The notes: generated by a model not told the origin, from the sequence alone. A stretch of DNA of 7,130 nucleotides from an uncultured Oscillibacter sp. (GCA_910576845.1 CAJTJA010000090.1:1-7130), one strand, 5' to 3'. Shown: positions 1 to 5,959, numbered from the stretch's first letter. A program made the numbers and translations.

Positions 1-68
1 AGTCCGCTCAGGCGATGCTGGCCCAGGCCAACGCCGTTCCTCAGGGCGTGCTGCAACTCCTCGGCTAA
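1..68 (+). CDS. fliC: Flagellin, C-terminal end (partial, 5' end outside window)
   Basis: Only the last 21 codons and a TAA stop at 66-68 are in the window, read in the frame that begins at base 3. The translated end contains LAQANAVPQGVLQLLG, which matches the very conserved C-terminus of bacterial flagellins (AQAN..PQ.VLQLL). In flagellin this segment is the D0 C-terminal helix, which packs in the filament core and carries the export and assembly contacts. The gene therefore encodes the main filament protein, secreted through the flagellar type III apparatus. A strong hairpin at 147-173 probably ends its transcript. The promoter and start lie to the left of the window. The symbol could equally be hag, and copy number cannot be judged here. 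Confidence 0.93.
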   Translation, partial: SAQAMLAQANAVPQGVLQLLG

Positions 69-146
69 TCTGTGAGCCTTTTTCCATATCCTTGGAAGTG
101 CAGGCAAGATTATCCCCGAACAGGACGGCTTAAAAAAGCAAAAGCA

Positions 147-173
147 GGGCCGGCGCTTTAAAAGCGCCGGCCC
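147..173 (+). terminator. Strong hairpin terminator after flagellin
   Basis: A perfect GC-rich inverted repeat: GGGCCGGCGC (147-156) pairs with GCGCCGGCCC (164-173), and the stem can extend through the TTT/AAA next to the loop. On the + strand only a weak T run follows (GTTTT near 181). On the minus strand the stem is followed by T-rich sequence (complement of 131-143), so it may stop transcription from both sides. It lies about 80 bases after the flagellin stop and is its most likely terminator. Confidence 0.72.
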
Positions 174-469
174 CCACTGCGTTTTGGCCCCTGTAAACCG
201 GTTTTCTCCTGTTGCCCTCAGAAAGTCTTCGAGCTGTTTCTCTCTTGGATATCCTTTCTCGAAGACTCCTCAATCCGGCCAGCTCCAAAGAATTTCAGAA
301 TGCCCACTCCGCCTTCTGAAAAAACCCTATCCGTCCTTTGGGCGTCCGCCCTGCTGTCTTCTCAGAGCGGCTCAGGACACCAATCTGCCCAAATTAGGGA
401 TATTCACATAAAATTCATTTGATAAACATGCAGCCGCCTTGTTTCAGTTTGCATTATGAGTCCCTCCGA
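174..469. other. Gene-poor stretch with a 10-bp inverted repeat
   Basis: I see no convincing gene in this stretch. The + strand reading frame at 184-411 has no ribosome binding site and a composition rich in Ser, Pro, Arg and Cys, typical of a chance frame. Bases 224-233 (AGTCTTCGAG) and 258-267 (CTCGAAGACT) form a perfect 10-bp inverted repeat with a 24-base spacer. It could be a regulatory or RNA structure, but nothing in the sequence assigns a role. A possible 16-codon minus-strand ORF at 404-454 is listed separately. Confidence 0.4.
404..454 (-). CDS. Possible 16-residue peptide ORF (uncertain)
   Basis: The ATG at 454-452 lies 6 bases after a strong Shine-Dalgarno sequence (GGAGGGA, complement of 461-467). 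The frame reads MQTETRRLHVYQMNFM and ends with TGA at 406-404. It starts 15 bases after the stop of the small minus-strand gene at 470-634, so the two could share one transcript. No membrane segment, signal or known motif is visible. It may be a real micro-peptide, the start of a decayed gene, or a chance ORF next to a purine-rich stretch. The evidence is only the ribosome binding site and the spacing, so confidence is low. Confidence 0.22.
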   Translation of the reverse strand: MQTETRRLHVYQMNFM

Positions 470-634
470 TTATCCAAGCAGCTCCCACTCAAAATTCTCC
501 CACTTCAACCGGCTTCCCACATCCGTGCCCTCCGGCAGCAGGAACATGGCTACCTGGTTGTCCACTCCAGTGTCACTGACTACATAAGCATAGTCTCCGT
601 TGATGTTCCGGACGCTATAAAATACGGGGTCCAT
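470..634 (-). CDS. Small protein of unknown function (54 aa)
   Basis: I do not recognise a named family, but this looks like a real gene. The protein is rich in aromatic, acidic and beta-forming residues, contains NGDYAYVVSD and LLPEGTDVGSRLKWENFEW, and reads like a compact beta-rich soluble domain. The pattern (GDYA..., then LPEG...G..L) vaguely recalls short DUF3006-type proteins; that is a resemblance only. It has no signal peptide or membrane segment. The chosen ATG (634-632) has a Shine-Dalgarno GAGGA at 646-642, 7 bases upstream. An in-frame ATG at 655-653 (adding MECEDIF) and a TTG at 658 are also possible but have no well-placed ribosome binding site. A near-consensus promoter at 676-704 drives it, with a leader of about 35 bases to the chosen start. 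Confidence 0.68.
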   Translation of the reverse strand: MDPVFYSVRNINGDYAYVVSDTGVDNQVAMFLLPEGTDVGSRLKWENFEWELLG

Positions 635-675
635 AAAAATATCCTCACATTCCATCAATTTTTGACTTTAGCTAT

Positions 676-704
676 ATTATACTCCTGCTGCCGCAGCTTG
701 ACAA
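676..704 (-). promoter_or_regulatory. Sigma-A promoter of the small minus-strand gene
   Basis: On the minus strand, TTGTCA (complement of 699-704) is followed after exactly 17 bases by a perfect TATAAT (complement of 676-681). Transcription would begin near 669, about 35 bases before the preferred ATG at 634 and about 14 before the alternative at 655. The very short leader in the second case favours the downstream start. Confidence 0.72.
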
Positions 705-731
705 GCAAACCATGATTTTCTATTACGCAAT

Positions 732-767
732 AAAGGGGAGGATGGCTAGCGCCACCGTCCCTTTTTT
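732..767 (+). terminator. Hairpin followed by T6, likely intrinsic terminator
   Basis: AAAGGG (732-737) pairs with CCCTTT (759-764), and the inner stem GG-TGGC pairs with GCCA-CC around a TAGC loop (747-750), with one bulge and one mismatch. Six T residues (762-767) follow, as expected for Rho-independent termination on the + strand. No + strand gene lies just upstream, so it may block read-through towards the kinase operon. The A-rich left side gives a weaker signal on the other strand. Confidence 0.55.
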
Positions 768-948
768 GCTGTGTCAGCGCCAGACCGAGGGTGTTGGCCT
801 TCTGGGGTGTGAGATCACTTTTGCGCGTAAGTCTCTTGTCTCCCGCCGTTCATGAGGGCAGGATATCACAGCCTCCCCGAAACAAAATGTGGGAAAATTG
901 CCAGCCCCGCAAGGTCTTGGTCGGGTCCGAAAATATGAGCCGCATTTC
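768..948. other. Intergenic stretch without recognisable content
   Basis: I see no gene, riboswitch consensus or convincing hairpin here. The overlapping minus-strand frame at 774-1112 runs across the kinase promoter and start and reads as Arg/Pro/Phe-rich chance sequence. The stretch may hold regulator sites for the operon promoter just downstream, but none is identifiable. Confidence 0.4.
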
Positions 949-977
949 TTGACATTATAATCAAAATATACTATATT
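949..977 (+). promoter_or_regulatory. Sigma-A promoter of the kinase-receiver-CheX-CheY operon
   Basis: A perfect TTGACA (949-954) is separated by 17 bases from TATATT (972-977), and the whole stretch is AT-rich. Transcription would start near 984, giving a leader of about 65 bases before the kinase ATG at 1049. The near-consensus boxes suggest fairly strong basal expression under the housekeeping sigma factor. No sigma-28 flagellar promoter motif is seen. Confidence 0.8.
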
Positions 978-998
978 TGTTAATAATATTGGAAATCT

Positions 999-1016
999 CT
1001 GCGCTCTTTTGCGCAG
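999..1016 (+). other. Small hairpin in the kinase mRNA leader
   Basis: CTGCGC (999-1004) and GCGCAG (1011-1016) form a perfect 6-bp stem with a TCTTTT loop. It lies between the predicted transcription start and the ribosome binding site at 1039-1043. No T run follows, so it is not a terminator. It could stabilise the mRNA or be chance. Confidence 0.35.
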
Positions 1017-1048
1017 GCATAAAACAGTAAACTTTGGCAGGGGTAGAA

Positions 1049-3910
1049 ATGGAAAATTTTGTTGTCTTATTGGCATGCTTCGGCATATGCCTGATCTTCG
1101 TGGCTCTGGCACTTCTGGTCAACGGATCCGGAGCCCAGGAACAGAAACTGCTGATCTTCATCATGTGCGGCACGTTGGTGCAGAATGTGGGCTATTTACT
1201 GGAGCTGACCGCACCTACCCTTGAGGCCGCCGTGACGGCGGTGACTATGGAAAACGTGGGGTCCGCCTTCGTACCCCTGTGCTACTGTTGGTTCACCTAC
1301 ACTTACTGCTACGCGGCTCCACCTAAAAAGCTGCTGGGCATCCTGGGAGCCATCAACTTTTTCATACTGCCCACCGTATTTTTCAACTGGAACGGTCTGT
1401 TTTACCGGGAATTTCAATGGCTGTCCACCGAGAGCGGCTTTCATTACATCAGCATTGAGTACGGTCCTCTGTACGCCCTTTTTATGCTCACCCGCATCGG
1501 CATCCCCTATGTTCTCTGCATCTACACCCTGGCGCGGGCCATCCGCCTCCGCTCGGACCAGCGGATCAACCGCCAGTATAAAACCATTCTCTTTATCTCC
1601 ACCATGCCTATTATCATGCTGGCAGCCTATGTGTGCAAGCTCACCAAGGTGTTTGACCTGACCCCGGTGACTCTGGCCCTCTCCATGTCTTTGGTGGTCA
1701 TCGTGGTGTGGAGCCGCCGAAACTACGATTTCCGGCATCTGGCGGCGGAGAAAGTCCTGGAGAGTCTGGGGGACGGCGTGATCGCCCTGGACAACCACGA
1801 CCAGCTGATCAGCTACAACCGGGCCGCCGCTCATATCTTTGTCAATCTGCCTTCTCACAAGCTGGGGGAGGATATCCGGGTAGTGGAGGATTTCCGGGAA
1901 GAAATGCTCAACGAGAATATTCCCTGGAGTTTTTCCATCAACGGGCAGCACTATGAGTGCCACAGCAAACATATTCTCGATGAAAACGGCCGGAAACAGG
2001 GCTGCGTTATCCTAATCCTGGACATGACAGATATCAAGGCCTATATCAATGAGATCAAGCGGGTACGGCAGCAGGCAGAAAAGGCCAACATCGCCAAAAG
2101 CGAGTTCCTGGCCAACATGTCCCACGAAATCCGCACCCCAATGAACGCCATTATAGGACTGAACGACATCATCATGGAGGAAACCGAAGACCCCTCCATA
2201 TACGCCCACGCCAAAGACGTGCAGTCCGCCGCTAAGAACCTTCTGGCAATCATCAACGACATCCTGGACCTGTCCAAGGTGGAGGCGGGCAAGATGGAGC
2301 TGGTGTACACGGACTACCACCTGAAGACGGTTGTGAACGAGGTGGTGGGCATGATGGACATGGCTGCCTCCAAGCGCGGTCTGATTATGAAATACGAGTG
2401 CGACAGCTCACTTCCCTGCCGGTACAACGGCGACGAGGGGCGGATCAAGCAAATTCTAATCAATATCCTCAACAACGCTATCAAGTTTACAAGCGAGGGC
2501 TACGTGCGGGCCTATGTCGGCGGCAGACCCGGAGAAAAGGAGGACGAAGAGCTGATTACCTTCCGGGTAGAGGACACTGGCTGCGGCATTCGGGAGGAAG
2601 ACCTGGAGAAGATTTTTGAGGATTTCCGCCAGGTGGACTCCAAGCGTAACCGCAGCGTGGAGGGCACCGGCCTGGGACTGGCTATTGTCAAGCACTTGGT
2701 GGAGCTGATGGGCGGCACCATTCATGTGGAAAGCGTCTATGGAGAGGGGACGGTGGTTTCCTTCACCATTCCCCAAAAAATCGTGGACCGGCGCTCCATT
2801 GCAGAGGTTCCGGAAATTCTCCCCTCGGAGCTGGAACGGACGGAGTCCTTCACCGCCCCCGGAGTGAAGGTGCTTCTGGTGGACGACAACCTGGTCAACC
2901 GCAAGGTCGCGCGGAGTTTTTTAAAGAGCTACGCCTTCGATCTCACCGAAGCCGAAAGCGGACCGGAAGCCATTGAGCTGGTGCGCCAAAACCGGTATGA
3001 TATCATCTTTATGGATCACATGATGCCTATCATGGACGGTATTGAGGCGGCGGAGATTATCCGCCGGGACTGCGGGGAGAACGGAACCGCCCCCGCTATC
3101 ATTGCCCTCACTGCCAACGCTATGTCGGGTATGCGGGAGCGCTTTCTGGAGAAAGGCTTCCAGGACTTTATCGCCAAACCTCTGGACCGAAGGGAGCTTG
3201 GACGGCTTCTGGCGCGCTGGGTTCCGGAAGAATACCGGCAGACAGCTGCTGAAGAAGCGCCGGACGCTCCCACAGATTTGAGCGCTTTTCAGATCGAGGG
3301 GATTGACATTGACGCCGCGTCCCGTTATTATGTTGGCGATGAGGAAGGCTTTGCCGGCCTGCTGGAGCTTTACTATATGGACGGCCGCCGCAAAACGGGG
3401 CTTTTGCGCGAGCTCGCCGGTTCCAATATCTCCCGCTACCAAGTGGAGGTACATGGGCTCAAAAGCGCTTCCGCCAATATCGGCGCCATGGATCTTTCCA
3501 ATATGGCCCGCGCTCAGGAAAACGCCGCCTCAACAGGCGACACAGAATTTATCGCCCGGCAGTTCCCAATCCTAATAGAGCGCTATGAGGCGCTCTTGGA
3601 AAACATAGGCCAACTGCTGGAAAAGCGGCGGCAAAATACTCCCCAAGCACAAAAGCTCCCCCCTCTGCCCATGGGGGAGTTGAAGGAACAGGTGGAAACG
3701 GCTTTGAACGAATTGGAGCATTTTCGTTCAAGGGAGTGTGCCGGAATCGTGGAGGAGCTCCTTCGCCATGAACTGCCGCAGGATGCTGCGGACAGCTTAG
3801 GGGAAATCCAAGACCAGCTGAAGCTGTATGAGGACGACAGTGCGGAAAACCTGTTAAACCAACTTCTGAGCAAACTTGAAAAGGAGATGGGAACCAAATG
3901 GCTCAGATGA
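1049..3910 (+). CDS. Membrane hybrid histidine kinase (7TM-PAS-HisKA-HATPase-REC-Hpt)
   Basis: A 953-aa sensor kinase carrying a full internal phosphorelay. Residues 1 to about 225 contain about seven hydrophobic segments, resembling the 7TM N-terminal region of histidine kinases; the ligand is unknown. A PAS domain follows at about 232-328. The HisKA dimerisation helix has MSHEIRTPMNAIIG with phospho-accepting His359. The ATPase domain has the N-box around Asn475, the G1 box with Asp509 (DTGCGI) and the G2 box at 539-543 (GTGLG). The receiver has Asp612/Asp613, phospho-acceptor Asp656 (MDHMMP) and Lys710. The Hpt domain has His802 in HGLKSASANIG. A charged helical tail of about 100 residues ends the protein. 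The ATG at 1049 was chosen because AGGGG lies 5 bases upstream; a TTG at 1034 would add five residues. It is the first gene of the operon and overlaps the next by 13 bases, so translation is probably coupled. Confidence 0.95.
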   Translation: MENFVVLLACFGICLIFVALALLVNGSGAQEQKLLIFIMCGTLVQNVGYLLELTAPTLEAAVTAVTMENVGSAFVPLCYCWFTYTYCYAAPPKKLLGILGAINFFILPTVFFNWNGLFYREFQWLSTESGFHYISIEYGPLYALFMLTRIGIPYVLCIYTLARAIRLRSDQRINRQYKTILFISTMPIIMLAAYVCKLTKVFDLTPVTLALSMSLVVIVVWSRRNYDFRHLAAEKVLESLGDGVIALDNHDQLISYNRAAAHIFVNLPSHKLGEDIRVVEDFREEMLNENIPWSFSINGQHYECHSKHILDENGRKQGCVILILDMTDIKAYINEIKRVRQQAEKANIAKSEFLANMSHEIRTPMNAIIGLNDIIMEETEDPSIYAHAKDVQSAAKNLLAIINDILDLSKVEAGKMELVYTDYHLKTVVNEVVGMMDMAASKRGLIMKYECDSSLPCRYNGDEGRIKQILINILNNAIKFTSEGYVRAYVGGRPGEKEDEELITFRVEDTGCGIREEDLEKIFEDFRQVDSKRNRSVEGTGLGLAIVKHLVELMGGTIHVESVYGEGTVVSFTIPQKIVDRRSIAEVPEILPSELERTESFTAPGVKVLLVDDNLVNRKVARSFLKSYAFDLTEAESGPEAIELVRQNRYDIIFMDHMMPIMDGIEAAEIIRRDCGENGTAPAIIALTANAMSGMRERFLEKGFQDFIAKPLDRRELGRLLARWVPEEYRQTAAEEAPDAPTDLSAFQIEGIDIDAASRYYVGDEEGFAGLLELYYMDGRRKTGLLRELAGSNISRYQVEVHGLKSASANIGAMDLSNMARAQENAASTGDTEFIARQFPILIERYEALLENIGQLLEKRRQNTPQAQKLPPLPMGELKEQVETALNELEHFRSRECAGIVEELLRHELPQDAADSLGEIQDQLKLYEDDSAENLLNQLLSKLEKEMGTKWLR

Positions 3911-4314
3911 TGAGAAGAAGAAGCTACAGAAAGCGCATTTTAGCGGTAGATGATGCGGCCACCATTCTGCTGAGAATTACGGACGCCTTGGAAAAATACT
4001 ACGATGTGATCACTGTCAATTCCGGCACACGGGCCCTGCGGTTCCTGGAGCAGGAGAAGCCCGACCTGATTCTGCTGGATATCCGCATGGTCCCCAAGGA
4101 CGGGTTTGCAACCCTGCGGGAAATCCGCGCCATGGAGGACCGGGCCGATATTCCGGTGATCATGCTTACCGGCATGGAGGACCGGCAGTTCGTCATGGAG
4201 GGCATTAAACTGGGGATCTGCGACTATATTCTGAAGCCCTTCACCCCAGACGATCTGCTTGAGCGGATTCAGCGGGTACTGACCCCGGATAAACAGAACC
4301 GTATATATTATTAA
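3898..4314 (+). CDS. Stand-alone receiver-domain response regulator (CheY/Spo0F-like)
   Basis: A 138-aa protein consisting of one receiver domain and a short basic N-terminus (MRRRSYRKR), with no output domain. The acidic pocket is Asp18/Asp19, the predicted phosphorylation site is Asp61 in LLLDIRMVPKDGF, and the switch residues are Thr91 (MLTG) and Lys113 (LKPF). The residue four after Asp61 is Val instead of the usual Pro; a Pro follows one position later. The ATG at 3898 overlaps the end of the kinase gene, and AAGGAG at 3881-3886 lies 11 bases upstream, a slightly long spacing; ATGs at 3907 and 3910 are alternatives. As the direct neighbour of a kinase with an Hpt domain, it is the likeliest phosphoryl acceptor, by inference. 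It could pass phosphate on (Spo0F-like) or act by binding a partner. Confidence 0.9.
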   Translation: MAQMMRRRSYRKRILAVDDAATILLRITDALEKYYDVITVNSGTRALRFLEQEKPDLILLDIRMVPKDGFATLREIRAMEDRADIPVIMLTGMEDRQFVMEGIKLGICDYILKPFTPDDLLERIQRVLTPDKQNRIYY

Positions 4315-4334
4315 ACTGCCGGGAGGTCCGAGTT

Positions 4335-4820
4335 ATGAATACCGCCGCAACAAAAGAAGAGCTTGAGCAGATATTGGACCAAGCTCTTCAGGACGTGACA
4401 GAACGGACCGCCGGGGTCCGCCTGCACCAGGGAGACCAGCCCCTGGGAGAGGACCTTTGCACGGTTCACATCACCTTTGACAAGGGCTTTGACACCAGCC
4501 TTACTCTCTGTGCGGACACCAGCCTGTTGGCCCGCATGGCCCGTAATTCCTTTCATGAGAATGCTGTGACGCCTGAGGATGTGGAGGAATTCAGCAAGGA
4601 GTATTTCAACGTACTCTGCGGCAAAATTGTGGGAGCGATGTTTCAGGCCACGCAGGTCTCGGCCCATTTCGGTACTCCGGTGTTTTACCATGGGCGCTAT
4701 GAGCCGGAGGGACAGGAGGCGCAGTTCATCCTCACCTACTCCGACGAGCAGAGAGCGGGCGCACAGCTGATTCATCACGTACCCAGCACCCGCAAGGACA
4801 AGGCAGACGCGGCCGGATAA
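4335..4820 (+). CDS. cheX: CheX-like chemotaxis phosphatase
   Basis: A 161-aa protein of the CheC/CheX/FliY phosphatase superfamily, probably the CheX branch. It contains one active-site signature E-x2-N-x3-G: Glu89, Asn92 and Gly96 in KEYFNVLCGKIVGAMF. In characterised CheX the equivalent Glu and Asn position water for removal of phosphate from CheY-P; CheC usually has two such motifs, CheX one, as here. An alternating strand pattern (VHITFDKGFDTSLTLCAD) precedes the helix, as expected for the fold. The ATG has GGGAGG at 4321-4326, 8 bases upstream. It lies 20 bases after the receiver gene and 14 before the CheY gene, so its natural substrate is probably one or both of these receivers. The protein is cytoplasmic. 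The family call is fairly secure; the substrate is inference. Confidence 0.85.
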   Translation: MNTAATKEELEQILDQALQDVTERTAGVRLHQGDQPLGEDLCTVHITFDKGFDTSLTLCADTSLLARMARNSFHENAVTPEDVEEFSKEYFNVLCGKIVGAMFQATQVSAHFGTPVFYHGRYEPEGQEAQFILTYSDEQRAGAQLIHHVPSTRKDKADAAG

Positions 4821-4834
4821 AGGGGGTAAATCAA

Positions 4835-5197
4835 ATGAGCAGGCGAATTATGGTGGTGGATGATTCCCGGCTGGTTCGGGTTCAGATGGAAGATGTCCTG
4901 AAAGGAACAGATTACGAGGTCGCAGCCCACTGCCGCAGCGGCGAGGAGGCCATCGAGCGCTACGCTGAGGTGCGGCCCGACCTGGTGACCATGGATATCA
5001 TCATGCAGGGTATGGATGGGCTGGACGCCGCGGAAATTATTCTAAAAAAGAATCCCGACGCAAGAATCGTAATGATCTCGTCCCTGGCCTACGAAGATAC
5101 CTTTGAAAGAGCGAAAGAGATTGGGGCCAAAGGATTCGTGGATAAACCCTTTCACCAGGAGCAGCTCTTGAAGGTGTTTGAAGAAGCTCTGACATAA
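4835..5197 (+). CDS. cheY: CheY-like single-domain response regulator
   Basis: A 120-aa protein that is just one receiver domain, the usual CheY length. The acidic pair is Asp9/Asp10 (MVVDDSRLVR), the phosphorylation site is Asp54 (VTMDIIMQGMDGLDA), the switch Ser is Ser82 (MISSLA) and the conserved Lys is Lys104 (DKPF). The DDSRLVR start and MISS motif are typical of Gram-positive CheY proteins. Position Asp+4 is Gln58, where most receivers have Pro. The ATG at 4835 follows AGGGGGT (4821-4827) by about 7 bases. It is the last gene of the operon and lies directly after the CheX phosphatase gene, a classic substrate-phosphatase pair. It may bind the flagellar switch protein FliM or act in a separate relay; the window has no CheA or receptor to settle this. 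Confidence 0.9.
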   Translation: MSRRIMVVDDSRLVRVQMEDVLKGTDYEVAAHCRSGEEAIERYAEVRPDLVTMDIIMQGMDGLDAAEIILKKNPDARIVMISSLAYEDTFERAKEIGAKGFVDKPFHQEQLLKVFEEALT

Positions 5198-5244
5198 ACC
5201 TGTGAAACAGGGACCACAGGACCGTTTTCTCTGATGGGACCGGA

Positions 5245-5280
5245 AAGAGTCCGCCGGTAAAAGCGGCGGACTCTTCGTTT
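5245..5280 (+). terminator. Operon terminator after cheY
   Basis: AAGAGTCCGCCG (5245-5256) pairs perfectly with CGGCGGACTCTT (5264-5275) around a GTAAAAG loop, a 12-bp stem, followed by a short T run (CGTTT, 5276-5280). It begins 47 bases after the cheY stop and is the most likely end of the four-gene transcript. Confidence 0.78.
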
Positions 5281-5367
5281 GTCGAAAAACGCGGAAAACT
5301 GATTCAACGGAAAAGAAGAGTGTGTGAGGGAAACCCCTTTCTGGGTCTTCTCCGCTATTTAAATCAT

Positions 5368-5431
5368 AAGTTTTCAAACCTTTTTTGAAGTGTTGAAAAC
5401 TTGATCAGGCTATCAAAAAAGTATTTTTTGA
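5368..5431. repeat. Two AT-rich inverted repeats between terminators
   Basis: AAGTTTTCAA (5368-5377) and TTGAAAACTT (5393-5402) form a perfect 10-bp inverted repeat with a 15-base loop. Just after it, TCAAAAAA (5413-5420) and TTTTTTGA (5424-5431) form an 8-bp repeat with a 3-base loop. They could act as weak transcription stops or as protein sites in this convergent intergenic region; no role is proven. Confidence 0.4.
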
Positions 5432-5438
5432 CAATCTG

Positions 5439-5468
5439 AAAAACCGCCGGTAAAACCGGCGGTTTTTT
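5439..5468 (+). terminator. Bidirectional intrinsic terminator
   Basis: AAAAACCGCCGGT (5439-5451) pairs with ACCGGCGGTTTTT (5455-5467) around an AAA loop, followed by a T run of six (5463-5468) on the + strand. The matching A run gives a T run on the minus strand, so this is a textbook terminator for both directions. It shares an almost identical core with the hairpin at 5245-5280. It can end both the + strand operon and the convergent PilZ gene. Confidence 0.82.
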
Positions 5469-5508
5469 CCTGCATGTTTTTATAAAAGGCTGCAAATGAG
5501 CCAGGCCG

Positions 5509-5539
5509 TCAAAGCCTCCGGCCTAACCGGAGGCTTTGA
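5509..5539. terminator. Hairpin between convergent genes, probable PilZ gene terminator
   Basis: TCAAAGCCTCCGG (5509-5521) pairs perfectly with CCGGAGGCTTTGA (5527-5539) around a CCTAA loop. It lies 45 bases after the PilZ stop codon on the minus strand. A short T run follows only on the + strand (ATTTTGG), so it may work together with the stronger hairpin at 5439-5468. Confidence 0.6.
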
Positions 5540-5584
5540 TTTTGGAAGACGATGGATTTGTTTCCGTCAGTTTTGCAAAAACGA

Positions 5585-5959
5585 TTACTCCCCGTCAGAT
5601 TCACTCTTTTCCTCCGTCATCAGGAGCACTTGATTTCGAATTTTGTGGAGCATCTGAGTGCTCAGCCCAAGGAATTTGACGCCATGCCGGCAGTCCTTTT
5701 CGGAAAGCCGCTTGCTCCACATCACCACACCGACCACCGGACGGAGTCCGTTCTCCATAAGATATTGATAGGTAAACGCGAGGGGCTGGCCCTCCTGATA
5801 ACAGGCGGCGCACTGGATGCACGCCCCGCTTTCACTGATATCGACAATCAGGCAGTCCTCCAGACTGTCCGGAGACCCATCCCCGTCAAAATTGTATATC
5901 CACGCGTGTTTGTTTATGGTGATCCGGCTGTGCTTCCTGCGCTCTTTCATTGGGTCCAT
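5585..5959 (-). CDS. Single-domain PilZ protein (c-di-GMP receptor)
   Basis: A 124-aa soluble protein made of one PilZ domain. It has both parts of the c-di-GMP binding signature: the RxxxR motif (Arg8 and Arg12, in ERRKHSR near the N-terminus) and the D/NxSxxG motif (Asp40, Ser42, Gly45, in VDISESGACI). In known PilZ proteins these residues clamp a c-di-GMP dimer and change binding to partners such as flagellar motor, secretion or polysaccharide machinery. Downstream strands (QPLAFTYQYL, VVGVVMWSKR, CRHGVKFLGL) fit the PilZ beta-barrel, followed by a C-terminal helix. The ATG at 5959 has an excellent ribosome binding site (AAAGGAGG, complement of 5966-5973) 6 bases upstream. A promoter at 6046-6074 shows it can be transcribed alone. 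The partner is unknown; the nearby flagellin gene hints at motility control, as inference only. Confidence 0.9.
   Translation of the reverse strand: MDPMKERRKHSRITINKHAWIYNFDGDGSPDSLEDCLIVDISESGACIQCAACYQEGQPLAFTYQYLMENGLRPVVGVVMWSKRLSEKDCRHGVKFLGLSTQMLHKIRNQVLLMTEEKSESDGE

Noticed and set aside
200..360. Minus-strand open stretches in two frames (for example one reading ILKFFGAGRIEESSRKD) that could be remnants of a gene
   Set aside because: No usable start codon with a ribosome binding site, and the frames do not join into a recognisable protein; too weak to call a pseudogene.
184..411. 75-codon + strand open frame after flagellin
   Set aside because: No ribosome binding site, low-complexity Ser/Pro/Cys/Arg composition, no recognisable domain. 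It also spans the inverted repeat at 224-267.
1196..1972. 258-codon minus-strand open frame opposite the kinase
   Set aside because: Lies wholly inside the well-supported kinase gene and reads as His/Gln/Val-rich shadow sequence with no domain.
5280..5286. TGTCGAA, a match to the Spo0A box core
   Set aside because: A single 7-base match inside the post-operon terminator region, with no promoter or gene start beside it; most likely chance.
5042..5377. 111-codon minus-strand open frame overlapping the end of cheY
   Set aside because: Crosses the operon terminator hairpin and overlaps the secure cheY gene on the other strand; no domain visible.
5505..5540. Resemblance to the c-di-GMP-I (GEMM) riboswitch core: AAAGCCTCCGGCCTAA next to a PilZ gene
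   Set aside because: Only this short piece matches. The upstream GGCAAACC/GAAA half and the downstream GGTAGCCGGGTTACC-like half are missing, and the piece is fully explained by a perfect 13-bp hairpin lying downstream, not upstream, of the PilZ gene.
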